DNA of 64,000 nucleotides from Metapseudomonas otitidis (GTDB lineage Bacteria > Pseudomonadota > Gammaproteobacteria > Pseudomonadales > Pseudomonadaceae), in contig NZ_FOJP01000002.1 of the NCBI RefSeq assembly GCF_900111835.1, forward strand, positions 1 through 64,000. The letters are read 5' to 3'. Positions within the stretch are counted from its first letter, which is position 1. Each line of letters starts with the position of its first letter. Position numbers and translations under genes: made by a program. Under the pieces are notes generated by a model. It was given only the letters and a program-made list of their open reading frames with translations. It was not told the origin of the DNA and ran no database searches. Below are positions 18,709 through 29,193 of the stretch, in pieces.

Positions 18709-18977
18709 GCTGCGCTACCGCTCGGAAGAGGGCGCACTATGGCACTCGGTGGTGGATTTCGTCGACTTGATGAATCCTTTGCCTACGCAGTTGTCGGAGC
18801 GGTGTATCTTGAATGCTCCGCGTATCGGTGAATGCCGGGTCAAGACTGGCGCGATACCTGCAACACCTCAGGCTCACTGCCGGTCCATCGGCGGTGGCGC
18901 CGGCTCAGGGAGGCGAGCCTGGCCCGAACGCGGGGCGGAGCGCCCGATCCCTGAACCCGGAACGGAAGGTGAGCACC

Positions 18978-19994
18978 ATGTTGGTTCGTCTTTCAGCCAT
19001 TCTCGGCCTGGCCCTGCTGGCCGCCCTGGCTCCCCTCGATGCCCTGGCCGCCCAGGCCGTCGGCGTGCACCGTCTGGTGCTCAGCGACCCCCTCGACGAC
19101 AGCGCCAGCCTCAGCGCCGTGGCCTTCTACCCGGCCCGGGGCGAGCCGCAGAGCAGCGACCTGGGCTTCTACCACGTCGCCGCCGGTGAGGATGCGCCGA
19201 TGTCCGCCGGGCGCTTCCCGCTGGTGCTGCTCTCCCACGGCAACGGCGGGTCGCCGCTGGCCCACCATGACCTCGCCACCGCCCTGGCCCGGCGCGGCTT
19301 CGTGGTGCTCGCCGTGCTGCACACCGGCGACAACTACAAGGACCAGAGCCGCACCGGCACCCTGAGCAACCTCTATGGCCGCCCGTTGCAGCTGTCCGCC
19401 GCCATCGACGCGGCGGAGTCCGATGCGCTGTTGGCCGGCGGCCTCGACACCGAGCGGGTCGGCGTCATCGGTTATTCCGCCGGCAGCGAGACCGCACTGA
19501 TCCTGGCCGGCGCCCAACCCGACCCGGATCGCCTGCGTGCCTACTGCCAGCAGCAGCCGGCCGACCACGACACCTGCGGCACCCAGGGCGAGCTGGTGCC
19601 CGACCGCGACGACCTCGACCCCTTCGCCGACGAGCGTGTCAGCGCCGTGATGCTGATGGCGCCCCCTGGCGTGCTGTTCGGGCGCAAGGGGCTGGAGCCG
19701 GTGCAGGTGCCGGTGCTGCTCTACAGCGGGGACGAGGACCGCGTGGTGCCGCTGGAGCAGAACGCCCGCGCGCTGCTGCGCAAGCTGCCCAACCCGCCGG
19801 ACTTCCGCCTGGTGCCGGGCGCCGGCCATTTCGTGTTCATGGCGCCCTGTTCCGAGGAGATGGACGCCCTGGTGCCCCAGGTCTGCGAGGATGCCGACGG
19901 GGTCGACCGGGTGGAGGTGCACCGCGAGCTCGACGCCGAGGCCGTGCGCTTCTTCACCCGCACCCTGGCGGACCTGCAAACATCGCTGCGCTGA
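18978..19994 (+). CDS. Exported dienelactone hydrolase-like alpha/beta hydrolase
   Basis: 338 aa. Signal peptide at about 1-25 (cleavage near DALAA). LLSHGNGG is the oxyanion motif, GYSAGS the serine nucleophile elbow, SGDEDRVV the acid and GAGHFVF the histidine. The layout resembles dienelactone hydrolase and PAF-acetylhydrolase-like esterases with an inserted region rich in Asp and Cys (CQQQPADHDTCG). Start ATG 18978 has AAGGTGAG upstream and precedes the signal peptide. The substrate is unknown. Confidence 0.85.
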   Translation: MLVRLSAILGLALLAALAPLDALAAQAVGVHRLVLSDPLDDSASLSAVAFYPARGEPQSSDLGFYHVAAGEDAPMSAGRFPLVLLSHGNGGSPLAHHDLATALARRGFVVLAVLHTGDNYKDQSRTGTLSNLYGRPLQLSAAIDAAESDALLAGGLDTERVGVIGYSAGSETALILAGAQPDPDRLRAYCQQQPADHDTCGTQGELVPDRDDLDPFADERVSAVMLMAPPGVLFGRKGLEPVQVPVLLYSGDEDRVVPLEQNARALLRKLPNPPDFRLVPGAGHFVFMAPCSEEMDALVPQVCEDADGVDRVEVHRELDAEAVRFFTRTLADLQTSLR

Positions 19995-20115
19995 TTCGCC
20001 TCATGGGTGGGACGCTGCATCGCAAATGCACCGACTAATCGTCGTTTGGCTGCATGGGTAGGATGGCCACCATTCCGATCGCACTCCGCCGATCGCCAGA
20101 CACAGGGGCCTTCCC

Positions 20116-20724
20116 ATGAAACTTCTGCACCTCGACTCCAGCATCCTCGGTGACGCGTCCGCCTCCCGCCAACTCAGCCGCGCCGTGGTTGAAGCCTGGC
20201 AGGCCGCCGAGCCGGCCGTGCAGGTCACCTACCGTGACCTTGCCCAGGACGCCTACGCCCACCTCTCCGCCACCAGCCTGATGGCCGGTGCCACCCCCGC
20301 CGAGCTGCGCGACGCCGCGCAGAAGGCCGAGGTCGCCCTGTCCGAAGCCTCGCTGGACGAATTCCTCGGTGCCGACGCTATCGTCATCGGCGCGCCGATG
20401 TACAACTTCACCGTGCCCACCCAGCTCAAGGCCTGGATCGACCGCATCGCCGTCGCCGGCAAGACCTTCAAGTACACCGAAGCCGGTCCCCAGGGCCTGG
20501 CCGGTGGCAAGAAGGTGGTGATCGTCTCCACCGCCGGTGGCATCCACGCCGGCCAGCCCAGCGGCCAGGCCCACGAGGCCTACCTGGTGCAGGTGCTGAA
20601 CTTCCTCGGCATCACCGACATCGAGATCGTCCGTGCCGAAGGCCTGGCCTACGGCGAGGAACCCCGCGCCAACGCCTTCAAGGCCGCCCAGTCGCGCATC
20701 GGCGAGCTGTTCGTGGCTGCCTGA
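20116..20724 (+). CDS. azoR: FMN-dependent NADH:quinone/azo reductase AzoR
   Basis: 202 aa, the standard AzoR length. N-terminal flavodoxin-like [30 protein letters not shown] for FMN binding and STAGGIH near the active site. The enzyme reduces quinones and azo compounds with NADH in the cytoplasm. It follows the esterase gene by 121 bp and has its own strong terminator. Confidence 0.94.
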   Translation: MKLLHLDSSILGDASASRQLSRAVVEAWQAAEPAVQVTYRDLAQDAYAHLSATSLMAGATPAELRDAAQKAEVALSEASLDEFLGADAIVIGAPMYNFTVPTQLKAWIDRIAVAGKTFKYTEAGPQGLAGGKKVVIVSTAGGIHAGQPSGQAHEAYLVQVLNFLGITDIEIVRAEGLAYGEEPRANAFKAAQSRIGELFVAA

Positions 20725-20743
20725 TCGGCAGGCAGGATGAACG

Positions 20744-20767
20744 AGCCCCGCTTCGGCGGGGCTTTTT
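20744..20767 (+). terminator. Intrinsic terminator after azoR
   Basis: AGCCCCGC / GCGGGGCT stem with a TTCG tetraloop and a TTTTT tail. Confidence 0.93.
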
Positions 20768-20909
20768 CATGGCGGTGCTCGGCCTTCTGAAGGGGCAATG
20801 TCGCGGCCTCACCCGTCCTGCTCGCCAGGCGGCTCCCCGCTGGGGGCCCTAAACGGCTACAATCGCGCCCTTTTTTGCGTGCCAGCACGCCCAGCCCAGG
20901 ATTCCGCCC

Positions 20910-22499
20910 GTGATCTCCACCGCCAACATCACCATGCAGTTCGGCCCCAAGCCGCTGTTCGAAAACGTTTCCGTCAAGTTCGGCAACGGCAACCGCTACG
21001 GCCTGATCGGTGCCAACGGCTGCGGCAAGTCGACCTTCATGAAGATCCTCGGCGGCGAGCTGGAGCCGTCCGGCGGGCAGGTGATGCTCGAACCCAATAC
21101 CCGCCTGGGCAAGCTGCGCCAGGACCAGTTCGCCTACGAGGACTTCACCGTCATCGACACGGTGATCATGGGCCACGCCGAGCTGTGGAAGGTGAAGGCC
21201 GAGCGCGACCGCATCTACAGCCTGCCGGAGATGAGCGAGGACGACGGCATGGCCGTGGCCGAGCTGGAAGTGCTGTTCGCCGAGATGGACGGCTACACCG
21301 CCGAATCCCGCGCCGGTGAACTGCTGCTGGGCCTGGGCATTCCCCTGGACCAGCACTTCGGCCCGATGAGCGCCGTGGCCCCGGGCTGGAAGCTGCGCGT
21401 GCTGCTGGCCCAGGCGCTGTTCTCCGATCCGGACGTGCTGCTGCTGGACGAACCGACCAACCACCTGGACATCAACACCATCCGCTGGCTGGAAGGCGTG
21501 CTCACCGCGCGCAACAGCACCATGATCATCATTTCCCACGACCGTCACTTCCTGAACAGCGTCTGCACCCACATGGCCGACCTGGACTACGGTGAGCTGC
21601 GCCTGTTCCCGGGCAACTACGACGAGTACATGACCGCCGCCGAGCAGGCCCGCGAGCGCCTGCTCTCGGACAACGCCAAGAAGAAGGCGCAGATCGCCGA
21701 ACTGCAGCAGTTCGTCAGCCGCTTCTCGGCTAACGCCTCCAAGGCCAAGCAGGCCACCAGCCGTGCCCGCCAGATCGACAAGATCCAGCTGGAAGAGGTC
21801 AAGCCGTCCAGCCGCGTCAGCCCCTTCATCCGCTTCGAGCAGTACAAGAAGCTGCACCGCCAGGCGGTGACCCTGGAGCGGGTCAGCCAGGGCTTCGACG
21901 GCACGCCGCTGTTCAAGAACCTGTCCATGCAGATCGAGGCCGGCGAGCGCGTTGCCATCATCGGCCCCAACGGCATCGGCAAGACCACCCTGCTGCGCAC
22001 CCTGGTGGGCGAGATGGCGCCGATGGCCGGCGAGGTGAAATGGACCGAGAGCGCCGACGTGGGCTACTTCGCCCAGGACCACGCCGAGGACTTCGAGGAC
22101 GACATGACCCTGTTCGACTGGATGGCCCAGTGGACCCAGGGCGGCGAGCAGCTGGTGCGCGGCACCCTCGGCCGCATGCTGTTCTCCAACGACGACATCA
22201 AGAAGTCGGTCAAGGTCATCTCCGGGGGCGAGCAGGGCCGCATGCTGTTCGGCAAGCTGATCCTGAAGAAGCCCAACGTGCTGGTGATGGACGAACCCAC
22301 CAACCACCTGGACATGGAATCCATCGAGGCGCTCAACCTGGCGCTGGAGAACTACCCGGGCACGCTGATCTTCGTCAGCCATGACCGTGAGTTCGTCGGC
22401 TCCCTGGCCACCCGCATCATCGAGCTGTCGGAGAACGGCGTGACCGACTTCAGCGGCACCTACGACGACTACCTGCGCAGCCAGGGCGTGATCGTCTGA
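20910..22499 (+). CDS. ybiT: ABC-F ATPase YbiT
   Basis: 529 aa, like E. coli YbiT. Two ABC modules without membrane segments: Walker A GANGCGKS and GPNGIGKT, Walker B with [11 protein letters not shown] and [11 protein letters not shown], and the interdomain linker between them (about 240-320). The second signature reads ISGGEQ; the first is degenerate ([11 protein letters not shown]), as in this subfamily. ABC-F proteins act on the ribosome E site. The start is GTG 20910. Monocistronic with its own terminator. Confidence 0.93.
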   Translation: MISTANITMQFGPKPLFENVSVKFGNGNRYGLIGANGCGKSTFMKILGGELEPSGGQVMLEPNTRLGKLRQDQFAYEDFTVIDTVIMGHAELWKVKAERDRIYSLPEMSEDDGMAVAELEVLFAEMDGYTAESRAGELLLGLGIPLDQHFGPMSAVAPGWKLRVLLAQALFSDPDVLLLDEPTNHLDINTIRWLEGVLTARNSTMIIISHDRHFLNSVCTHMADLDYGELRLFPGNYDEYMTAAEQARERLLSDNAKKKAQIAELQQFVSRFSANASKAKQATSRARQIDKIQLEEVKPSSRVSPFIRFEQYKKLHRQAVTLERVSQGFDGTPLFKNLSMQIEAGERVAIIGPNGIGKTTLLRTLVGEMAPMAGEVKWTESADVGYFAQDHAEDFEDDMTLFDWMAQWTQGGEQLVRGTLGRMLFSNDDIKKSVKVISGGEQGRMLFGKLILKKPNVLVMDEPTNHLDMESIEALNLALENYPGTLIFVSHDREFVGSLATRIIELSENGVTDFSGTYDDYLRSQGVIV

Positions 22500-22514
22500 T
22501 CACGACCGGACAGG

Positions 22515-22540
22515 AAAAACCCCGCTCAGGCGGGGTTTTT
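22515..22540. terminator. Bidirectional intrinsic terminator
   Basis: Eleven-bp stem AAAAACCCCGC / GCGGGGTTTTT with TCAG loop. It has A and T runs on both sides, so it can serve ybiT on the plus strand and the bicarbonate permease gene on the minus strand. Confidence 0.92.
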
Positions 22541-22562
22541 CGTTTTCAGAGGCGGGCCGGCT

Positions 22563-23570
22563 TCAGCCCAGCACCCGGTGGGCCAGGCCGACGTACAGCG
22601 GGATGCCCAGCAGGATATTGAAGGGGAAGGTGATCCCCAGGGACATGCCGAAGTACAGCGAGGGGCTCGCCTCGGGGATGGCGAAACGCAGGGCCGCCGG
22701 CACGGCAATGTAGGAGGCGCTGGCCGCCAGCACCATCAGCAGCGCGGCGTTGCCAGCCTCGACCCCGACCAGCACGCACAGGCCCAGGGCCAGGCAGGCG
22801 TGCACCGGCGGGGCGGCCAGCGCATAGAGCAGCAGCCAGGGCGAACGGCCCTTGAGGTCCCCCAGGTTGCGTGCGGCCAGCAGGCCCATGTCCAGCAGGA
22901 AGAAGGCGAGCATGCCCTTGAACAGGTCCACCGAGAACGGCGCGAGGGCGGCCTGGCCCTTGGCGCCGGTCACCAGGCCCACCAGCATGGCGCCGAGCAG
23001 CAGCAACTGGGCCCCGTCGGTGAGGGACTCGTGCAGCACCTTGCCCAGGCCGACGCCGCCGCTCGGGGCCCCGCCCACCGCCAGGGTGCCCGAAGGCGTG
23101 GCCAGCGCCGCCGGGGCGGGCGCACGGTGGCGCAGGGTGTTGGCCAGCACCACGGCGATGATGATCGCCGGCGACTCCATCAGCGCCATGGCTGCAGCCA
23201 TGTGCCCGCCATAGGGCAGGCCCTGGTTCTCCAGGTACTGGATGGCGGTGATGAAGGTCACCGCGCTGACCGAGCCGTAGGTGGCGGCCAGGGCCGCGGC
23301 GTCGAAGCCGTTGAGCAGGCGGCGCAGCAGCTGGTAGGCCAGCGCCGGCACCAGCAGCGCGAGCACCACGGCCAGGCCCAGGGAGCGCGCCACTTCCGGG
23401 GTGAAGCCGGAGGCGGCGAGGGCGAAGCCGCCTTTCAGGCCCAGGGCCATCAGCAGGTAGAGCGAGAGGAAGCGGGAGATCGGTGCGGGGATCTCCAGGT
23501 TGGACTTCAGCAGGCCGGCGAAGATGCCGAAGAGGAAGAAGAGGATCGCGGGGTCGAGGAAGTTGGCCAT
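22563..23570 (-). CDS. Sodium-dependent bicarbonate permease, SbtA family
   Basis: 335 aa, about ten transmembrane segments in an inverted-repeat arrangement. DPAILFFLFGIFAGLLKSNLEIP and the TYGSVSAVTFITA and ALMESPAI segments are characteristic of SbtA (DUF897). SbtA imports HCO3- with Na+. ATG 23570 starts the conserved MANFLDPAI; an upstream Met would add 15 unconserved residues. It is divergent from a CysB/CbbR-like regulator 96 bp away. No SbtB-like PII gene is nearby. Confidence 0.88.
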   Translation of the reverse strand: MANFLDPAILFFLFGIFAGLLKSNLEIPAPISRFLSLYLLMALGLKGGFALAASGFTPEVARSLGLAVVLALLVPALAYQLLRRLLNGFDAAALAATYGSVSAVTFITAIQYLENQGLPYGGHMAAAMALMESPAIIIAVVLANTLRHRAPAPAALATPSGTLAVGGAPSGGVGLGKVLHESLTDGAQLLLLGAMLVGLVTGAKGQAALAPFSVDLFKGMLAFFLLDMGLLAARNLGDLKGRSPWLLLYALAAPPVHACLALGLCVLVGVEAGNAALLMVLAASASYIAVPAALRFAIPEASPSLYFGMSLGITFPFNILLGIPLYVGLAHRVLG

Positions 23571-23666
23571 CGTCGGTTTCCAGGGGAGCAGGGATGGCCA
23601 TAGGCTAGTGCGCAAGATGCATAATCAAAAATCAATAATTACGATGCAAAGGTTAGAGGAAAGGTT

Positions 23667-24581
23667 ATGAATGCGACGTTCCGGCAATTGCGCCTGTTCC
23701 TCGCCCTGGCCGAGCACCGCAGCATCACCGCTGCCGCCCGGGCCTGCCACGTGACGCAGCCCACCGTGTCGATGCAGCTCAAGGAGCTGTCCGAGGCGGT
23801 GGGCATGCCGCTGTACGAGCAGATCGGCCGGCGCCTGTACCTCACCGAGGCCGGCGAGGCGCTGGCCGAGACGGCCCAGGCGATGGTGGAGGAGTGGGGC
23901 TCGTTCGAGCAGCGCATCGACGGCATGCGCGGGTTGACCCGGGGGCGCCTGCGCCTGGCGGTGGCGAGCACCGCGCAATACTTCGTGCCCAGCCTGCTCG
24001 GGCGCTTCTGCGCCAGCCACCCGCAGATCGACATCGCCCTGGAGCTGCTCAACCGCGATGCGGTGCTGGCGCGCCTGCGGGACAACCGCGACGACCTCTA
24101 CATCCTCTCCATGCCGCCGGCCGACCTGGAGCTGGAGACCCACGCCTTCCTGCCCAACCCGCTGGTGGTGATCGCCAGCCAGTCGCACCCCCTGGCTGGC
24201 CGGCAGGGGCTGACCCTGGCAGACCTGGCGGAGCAGCGCTTCATCCTCCGCGAGCGTGGTTCCGGTACGCGGCTGGCCTGCGATGCGCATTTCCAGCAGG
24301 TCGGCTTCGTGCCCCAGGTCTGGGTGGAGCTGGGTAGCAACGAGGCGATCAAGCAGACGGTGGCGTCTGAAATGGGGCTGTCGGTCATTTCCCGCCATGC
24401 CCTGGCGCCCATCGTCGAGCACGAGCAACTGGCCGTGCTGGATGTGCAGGGATTCCCGTTGCAATCGAACTGGTGGACGCTCTACCCCCGTGGCAAGCGC
24501 CTGTCGCCCCTGGCGACGGTGTTCCTCACCCACCTCGATGACATGGCCCAGGCCTGGTACCGGCAGCGCCAGTCGCAGTAG
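23667..24581 (+). CDS. LysR family regulator, CbbR/CysB-like
   Basis: 304 aa. Winged HTH with VTQPTVSMQLKELSEAVGMPLYEQ, which resembles CbbR/CmpR regulators of carbon fixation and bicarbonate uptake, then a LysR effector domain. It is divergent from the SbtA-type permease; the intergenic AT-rich stretch (about 23619-23645) is the probable shared operator. Inference: it controls bicarbonate uptake in response to inorganic-carbon status. Confidence 0.87.
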   Translation: MNATFRQLRLFLALAEHRSITAAARACHVTQPTVSMQLKELSEAVGMPLYEQIGRRLYLTEAGEALAETAQAMVEEWGSFEQRIDGMRGLTRGRLRLAVASTAQYFVPSLLGRFCASHPQIDIALELLNRDAVLARLRDNRDDLYILSMPPADLELETHAFLPNPLVVIASQSHPLAGRQGLTLADLAEQRFILRERGSGTRLACDAHFQQVGFVPQVWVELGSNEAIKQTVASEMGLSVISRHALAPIVEHEQLAVLDVQGFPLQSNWWTLYPRGKRLSPLATVFLTHLDDMAQAWYRQRQSQ

Positions 24582-24742
24582 GGCGCCTCCAGGCCCCCCG
24601 ATGCTGTCATCGGTTCGGGTGTTTGATACGGGGCGAGCGGGTGGCCGGTCGTCTGTTTTTCCATGTTGTCAGGGGTGCGATGCGACTTGCCGAGGGTTTG
24701 CAGCGTCGCATCGCCTGAAATGGAAGTCTGCGTGGTGCATTT

Positions 24743-26254
24743 GTGAAACGTGATATCCGTCTTACCGCTCTGCTCCTGGCCATCATCGTGGTCTCGCTCA
24801 TCGCCCTGGTCGGCTGGAAGGTCTGGGCCTCGCGCGAGCGCACCCTGCATGAAGCCTACGTGCACAGCCTAAACCTGACCCAGGCGCTGGACACCTACGC
24901 CGAAGGCATCGTCCGGCAGAGTTCGACGCTGCTGCTGGGTTTCATGGAGCGTCTGGAGGCGGAGGGCACCGGGCCGGAGCAGATGAAGCGCCTGCATGCC
25001 CTGGCGGACCAGCAGCAGCTGCTGATGAGCCAGCTCAACGGCATCGTCATCTACGACGCGGCGGGCAACTGGCTGATGTCCTCCAATGGCGAGGTCCCGG
25101 CCAATGCCAACAGTGGTGACCGGGCCTTCTTCCGCTTCCACCGCGACAACCCGACCCGCGAGGTGCACATCGGCCCGCCGATCCGCAGCCGCGCCACCGG
25201 GGCCTGGGTGATCACCGTCAGCCGGCGCTTCGAGGACGCCCCCGGCCATTTCGCCGGCGTGGTGGCGGTCACGCTGGGGGTGGAGAACTTCCTCCGGCTG
25301 TTCGGCAAGATCGACGTGGGCACCGAGGGGGCCATCGCGCTCACCTTCACCAACGGGCAGATGCTGGTGCGCTACCCGTTCCGCGAGCAGGACATGACCC
25401 ACGATTTCTCCGGGTCGCCCATCTACACCCAGTACCTGGTGGGGCACTCGGTGGGCACGGCGGCGCTCACGTCGAGCCTGGACGGGGTGGACCGCCTGTA
25501 TGCCTTCCGCAAGAACGAACACCTGCCCCTGGTCACCACCGTGGCCGTCGGCAAGGGCGAGACCCTGCAGGCCTGGCGCACCGAAACGCAGTTCACCGTG
25601 GGTGTGGCTATGGCAATGCTGGGGGGCATCGGCATCGTTGGGCACCTGCTGATCCGCGACATCCGCCGGCGCATTCGCACCGAGCGGCTGCTCATGGCGA
25701 CCCGCGAGGACCTGCTGCTGAGCAATGCCCGGCTGGAGGCCCTGGCCTCCCGCGACCCGCTCACCGGGCTGGCCAACCGGCGCGGCTTCGACATGACCCT
25801 CACCACCGAGGCCCGGCGTGCCTACCGGGAACGGACGCCGCTGTCGTTGCTGTTGCTGGACATCGATCACTTCAAGCGCTTCAACGACGCCTACGGGCAC
25901 ATCGCCGGGGACGAGTGCCTGAAGGCGGTGGGCGAGGCCCTGCAGGGGTGCGTGCGGCGCCCGAGCGACCAGGCCGCCCGCTACGGCGGGGAGGAAATGG
26001 CGGTGATCCTGCCCGGCACCGACCTGGCCGGCGCACAGGCCGTGGGCGAGGCGATCCTGCAGCGCCTGGCGGAGCTGGCGATTCCCCACAGTGCCAGCCC
26101 GCTGGGCCGGGTCAGCGCCAGCATCGGCGTGGCGACCCTGCAGGGTCCGGCGTTGCTGGGGGGCGAGCTGGCACTGGTGGAGGCGGCCGACCAGGCGCTG
26201 TACCGGGCCAAGGACGCTGGCCGCAACCGCGTGGAGCTGGCCGGGCCGGCCTAG
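24743..26254 (+). CDS. Membrane-bound diguanylate cyclase with Cache sensor
   Basis: 503 aa from GTG 24743. TM1 at about 8-28, periplasmic dCache_1-like sensor (about 35-280), TM2 at about 286-306, GGDEF domain from about 345. The active-site loop reads GGEEM, an accepted active variant, and RPSD five residues upstream of GGEEM is a product-inhibition I-site. It should make cyclic di-GMP in response to an external ligand, perhaps an amino acid or organic acid. No EAL domain. An alternative start could lie slightly upstream, but no better ribosome-binding site is seen. Confidence 0.9.
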   Translation: MKRDIRLTALLLAIIVVSLIALVGWKVWASRERTLHEAYVHSLNLTQALDTYAEGIVRQSSTLLLGFMERLEAEGTGPEQMKRLHALADQQQLLMSQLNGIVIYDAAGNWLMSSNGEVPANANSGDRAFFRFHRDNPTREVHIGPPIRSRATGAWVITVSRRFEDAPGHFAGVVAVTLGVENFLRLFGKIDVGTEGAIALTFTNGQMLVRYPFREQDMTHDFSGSPIYTQYLVGHSVGTAALTSSLDGVDRLYAFRKNEHLPLVTTVAVGKGETLQAWRTETQFTVGVAMAMLGGIGIVGHLLIRDIRRRIRTERLLMATREDLLLSNARLEALASRDPLTGLANRRGFDMTLTTEARRAYRERTPLSLLLLDIDHFKRFNDAYGHIAGDECLKAVGEALQGCVRRPSDQAARYGGEEMAVILPGTDLAGAQAVGEAILQRLAELAIPHSASPLGRVSASIGVATLQGPALLGGELALVEAADQALYRAKDAGRNRVELAGPA

Positions 26255-26268
26255 CATCGGACCGCGTG

Positions 26269-29193
26269 TCAGAACCGCGCCTGCACGCCGAGCCGCCAGG
26301 TGCGCCCCGGGGCCGGCATGAAGCTCTGCGCCAGCGGGTCCAGGTAGTAGCGGTCGGTGAGGTTCTGCACCGACAGGTTCAGTTCGGCGTGCTCCAGCAC
26401 CTTGTAGGTGAGGAACAGGTCGTACAGCGTCACGGCGCGGTAGTCGATCTGCGGCGTTGTGGCGCCGGTCTGCCAGGGCTTGTCCAGCTGTGCGGTGGGG
26501 CCGGAGGTGTGGGTCATGCGACCGCCCAGGGTCAGTGTCTCGTCGAAGAAGCGCAGGCCGGCCAGCAGGTTGGTGGAGAACCTGGGCGGGTTCTGGGTGT
26601 TGGTGTACGAGCCCATGTAGCTGCCCGGGGTGCAGTCCGGCGTGTCCTGGGTGCGCTGGTAGGGGCTGGCGGCGGCGCGCAGCTTGGCGGCGAAGGCGGC
26701 GTCGCAGGTTTCGGTCTTCAAATAGTAGGTGGCCGAGAGGTCGGCGAACACGCGCCCGGCGTCATAGTGCGACTGCAGTTCCAGGCCACGGGTGCTGAAG
26801 CGGTCGGTGTTGCTGAAGGTCATCTGCCCCCAGAGGCCCGGGCTCGGGTCGTAGTAGCGGGTGATGTAGTGGCGGATCTCGTTGTCGAAGAACGCCAGCT
26901 TGGCGGACGCGGTGTCGCCTGATGCCAGCAGGTCGCTGCGCAGGGCGCTCAGGCCCAGCTCCCAGCTGCGCGAGCGCTCGGGCTTGAGGTGCTTGCCCGG
27001 GGTGACCTGCTGGGTGCCCTGGCTGGTCTCGAACAGCGAGGGCTGGCGCAGGCCTTCGGTGTAGGTGAGGTAGGCGAAGGTGTCCGGCAGGAACTCGACG
27101 TTGATGCCGAAGGCCGGGGCGAAGCCGCCGCCGTGGCTGTCGCGCTGCGGGGCGTAGGCGTAGCCGGTGACGACGTTGCTGACCTCCTCGGGGGAGACCG
27201 TCACCTGGGTGGCGCCGAAGCTGTCGAAGGGCACGCCGTTGAACGGCTCGTTGCTGTTGCCGAAGACGATGCCGTTGTTCAGGCGCGGGTCGGTGGCGGC
27301 GGTGTACTGCCCGTTCTGGTCGGGGAACCACATCATGCTGCCCCAGCCCGTGGGGCTTTCCACCGTGATCCAGCGCATCGCGCGGTCCGCCCGGCGGGCC
27401 TCGGCGAGCACGGTGTTGTCGCGGGTGCGGTAGTGGCTGTAGCGGCCGCCGCCCCACAGGGTGACTTCCTCGATGGGCTGGTACTCCAGCTTGCCGTTGA
27501 AGCTGAACTCCTGGCGCGAGGCGTCCCGCAGCATGCGGTTGGCGTTGATGTCGTGCTGGGTGACGACCACGCTTTTCTGCGGCTTCAGGTCCTCCACCTG
27601 GAAGGCGCCACCCAGCTCCAGGGTGAAGTCGCCATGGTCGGTGCTGAAGCGCGACACGTTGCTCAGGTCGCCGCCGATGCGCCGGTCGTCCTGCCGGGTC
27701 CATGCGCGGTCGGTGCGGTATAGCTGGGAGGCGGGCGCCATCCAGGCGGCGCTGAGGGAGCTGGTCTGCGAGTCGGTCAGCCACAGGCCGGCGTTGAGGT
27801 CCAGCAGCGGGTTGTCGGCGGGCAGGTAGTGGTAGCGCGCGGTGTAGGTGTCGATTGCCACGTCGCTGGTGGGGTACTGGTAGATGCCGGCGGTGCCGAA
27901 ACGGAAGATGTCCGAGGGCATGATCTCGCCCATGTGCCCGTCGAAGCGGCGGTAGCCCAGGTCCAGGGTCTGTTCGTCGTCCAGCCGCCAGGTGGTCTTG
28001 AGCAGGTAGGACTCGGTCTCTGCCGAGGAGTTGAGCACCTCTTCACCGGCGTTGTAGGTGCTGGCCACGCTGGGCTGCTCGTCGCCATCGCGGTCGAACA
28101 GGCGGTAGCGGTCCTGGCCGTGCTTGCCGGCGAAGTAGTTGCCCTGGTTGCGGTGGGCGTAGGCGGCCACCAGGTCCACCCGCTCGTGGTGGAAGGCGAA
28201 GGCCGCGCTGCCGGATTCGGCCGCCGAGTTGAACAGGTTGCCGCGCTGTGTGCGGGGGACGGCGCTGAGGTCCTCGGTCCGCGAGTGGGCGTCGCGGTCG
28301 GCGGGCTCGACGCCGTTGTTCCAGAGGTTGCCGGTCACGCGCAGGCCCACGTCCTGGCCGTCGACGAGGATGTCGTCGACGCCGAGGGTGGTCATCTCCA
28401 CTGCGCCGCCGATGGCCCCGGAGCGCAGGCTGGGGCCCTTGTTCACGGTCACGCTGCTGAGCAGGTCCGGGTCGATGTAGCTGCGCTGCTGGGTGCCGCC
28501 GTAGCCGCGGTAGACATCCAGCGCCTGCTCCGAGCCGTCCACCCGCACCGCGATCCGGCTCTGCCCCTGGATGCCGCGGATGTTCACGTCCAGCGCGCCG
28601 CCGTTGCGGCTGTCGCCCACCTGCACGCCGGCCACGCCTTTGAGCATGTCGCCCACCGAGACGGTGCCGAAGCGGTCCAGGTCCTCCCGCGTCAGGTGCA
28701 CGGAGGAACGTGGTGCGCGATAGGCCTCCTGCGGGTCGTCGAGCAGGGCGGTGGCGCCGACCATCGTCGGGTTCAGTTCGAGCCCGGCCTCGGGCGGCGT
28801 GCTCCGGGGCAGCAGGACATAGGTGCCGGCGGCTCCGGGCAGCAGGTCCAGCTCCGTGCCGGCCAGCAGGCGCCGTGCGGCGTCCGCCAGGCTGTAGCGC
28901 CCCTTGAGTGCGGGAGCGGTGCGGCCCCGCGTCAGGTCGGCATCGTAGGACAGCAGCAGCCCGGACTGGCTGGCGAACAGACCCAGCGCGGCACCCAGCG
29001 GCCCGCGCGGGATGTCGTAGTCGTGGGCGCTGTCCGGCCGGTCGTGGGGCGCGGTCGTCTCCGTGGCCTGCACGGCCGGGGCGGCGACACCGGCCAGCAG
29101 GCAGCCGATCAACGCCCAGCCGACGGCCAGGCTGATCGGGGAGAGGCGGATGGGCATGGGCGAAGCGGCGGGGTGCCGGTGGACTGCAGGCAT
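26269..29193 (-). CDS. TonB-dependent heme/hemoglobin receptor with STN signalling domain
   Basis: 974 aa. Signal peptide at about 8-44 (ends near PAVQA), N-terminal secretin/TonB (STN) domain (about 55-125: YDIPRGPLGAALGLFASQSG), plug domain (SVHLTREDLDRFGTVSVGDML) and a C-terminal beta-barrel ending in the aromatic-type GVQARF. The STN domain passes an occupied signal to the anti-sigma factor encoded divergently. Barrel features (LKPERSRSWELGLS, RYYLDPLAQSFMPAPGRT) fit the hemoglobin/heme receptor family, like HasR or HxuA of P. aeruginosa. No hemophore gene is adjacent, so an HxuA-like role in heme uptake is preferred. Confidence 0.85.
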   Translation of the reverse strand: MPAVHRHPAASPMPIRLSPISLAVGWALIGCLLAGVAAPAVQATETTAPHDRPDSAHDYDIPRGPLGAALGLFASQSGLLLSYDADLTRGRTAPALKGRYSLADAARRLLAGTELDLLPGAAGTYVLLPRSTPPEAGLELNPTMVGATALLDDPQEAYRAPRSSVHLTREDLDRFGTVSVGDMLKGVAGVQVGDSRNGGALDVNIRGIQGQSRIAVRVDGSEQALDVYRGYGGTQQRSYIDPDLLSSVTVNKGPSLRSGAIGGAVEMTTLGVDDILVDGQDVGLRVTGNLWNNGVEPADRDAHSRTEDLSAVPRTQRGNLFNSAAESGSAAFAFHHERVDLVAAYAHRNQGNYFAGKHGQDRYRLFDRDGDEQPSVASTYNAGEEVLNSSAETESYLLKTTWRLDDEQTLDLGYRRFDGHMGEIMPSDIFRFGTAGIYQYPTSDVAIDTYTARYHYLPADNPLLDLNAGLWLTDSQTSSLSAAWMAPASQLYRTDRAWTRQDDRRIGGDLSNVSRFSTDHGDFTLELGGAFQVEDLKPQKSVVVTQHDINANRMLRDASRQEFSFNGKLEYQPIEEVTLWGGGRYSHYRTRDNTVLAEARRADRAMRWITVESPTGWGSMMWFPDQNGQYTAATDPRLNNGIVFGNSNEPFNGVPFDSFGATQVTVSPEEVSNVVTGYAYAPQRDSHGGGFAPAFGINVEFLPDTFAYLTYTEGLRQPSLFETSQGTQQVTPGKHLKPERSRSWELGLSALRSDLLASGDTASAKLAFFDNEIRHYITRYYDPSPGLWGQMTFSNTDRFSTRGLELQSHYDAGRVFADLSATYYLKTETCDAAFAAKLRAAASPYQRTQDTPDCTPGSYMGSYTNTQNPPRFSTNLLAGLRFFDETLTLGGRMTHTSGPTAQLDKPWQTGATTPQIDYRAVTLYDLFLTYKVLEHAELNLSVQNLTDRYYLDPLAQSFMPAPGRTWRLGVQARF

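Noticed and set aside
18709-18977. GC-rich leader before the exported hydrolase, considered as a riboswitch
   Set aside because: Several possible stems but no match to a known riboswitch core; nothing to support a call.
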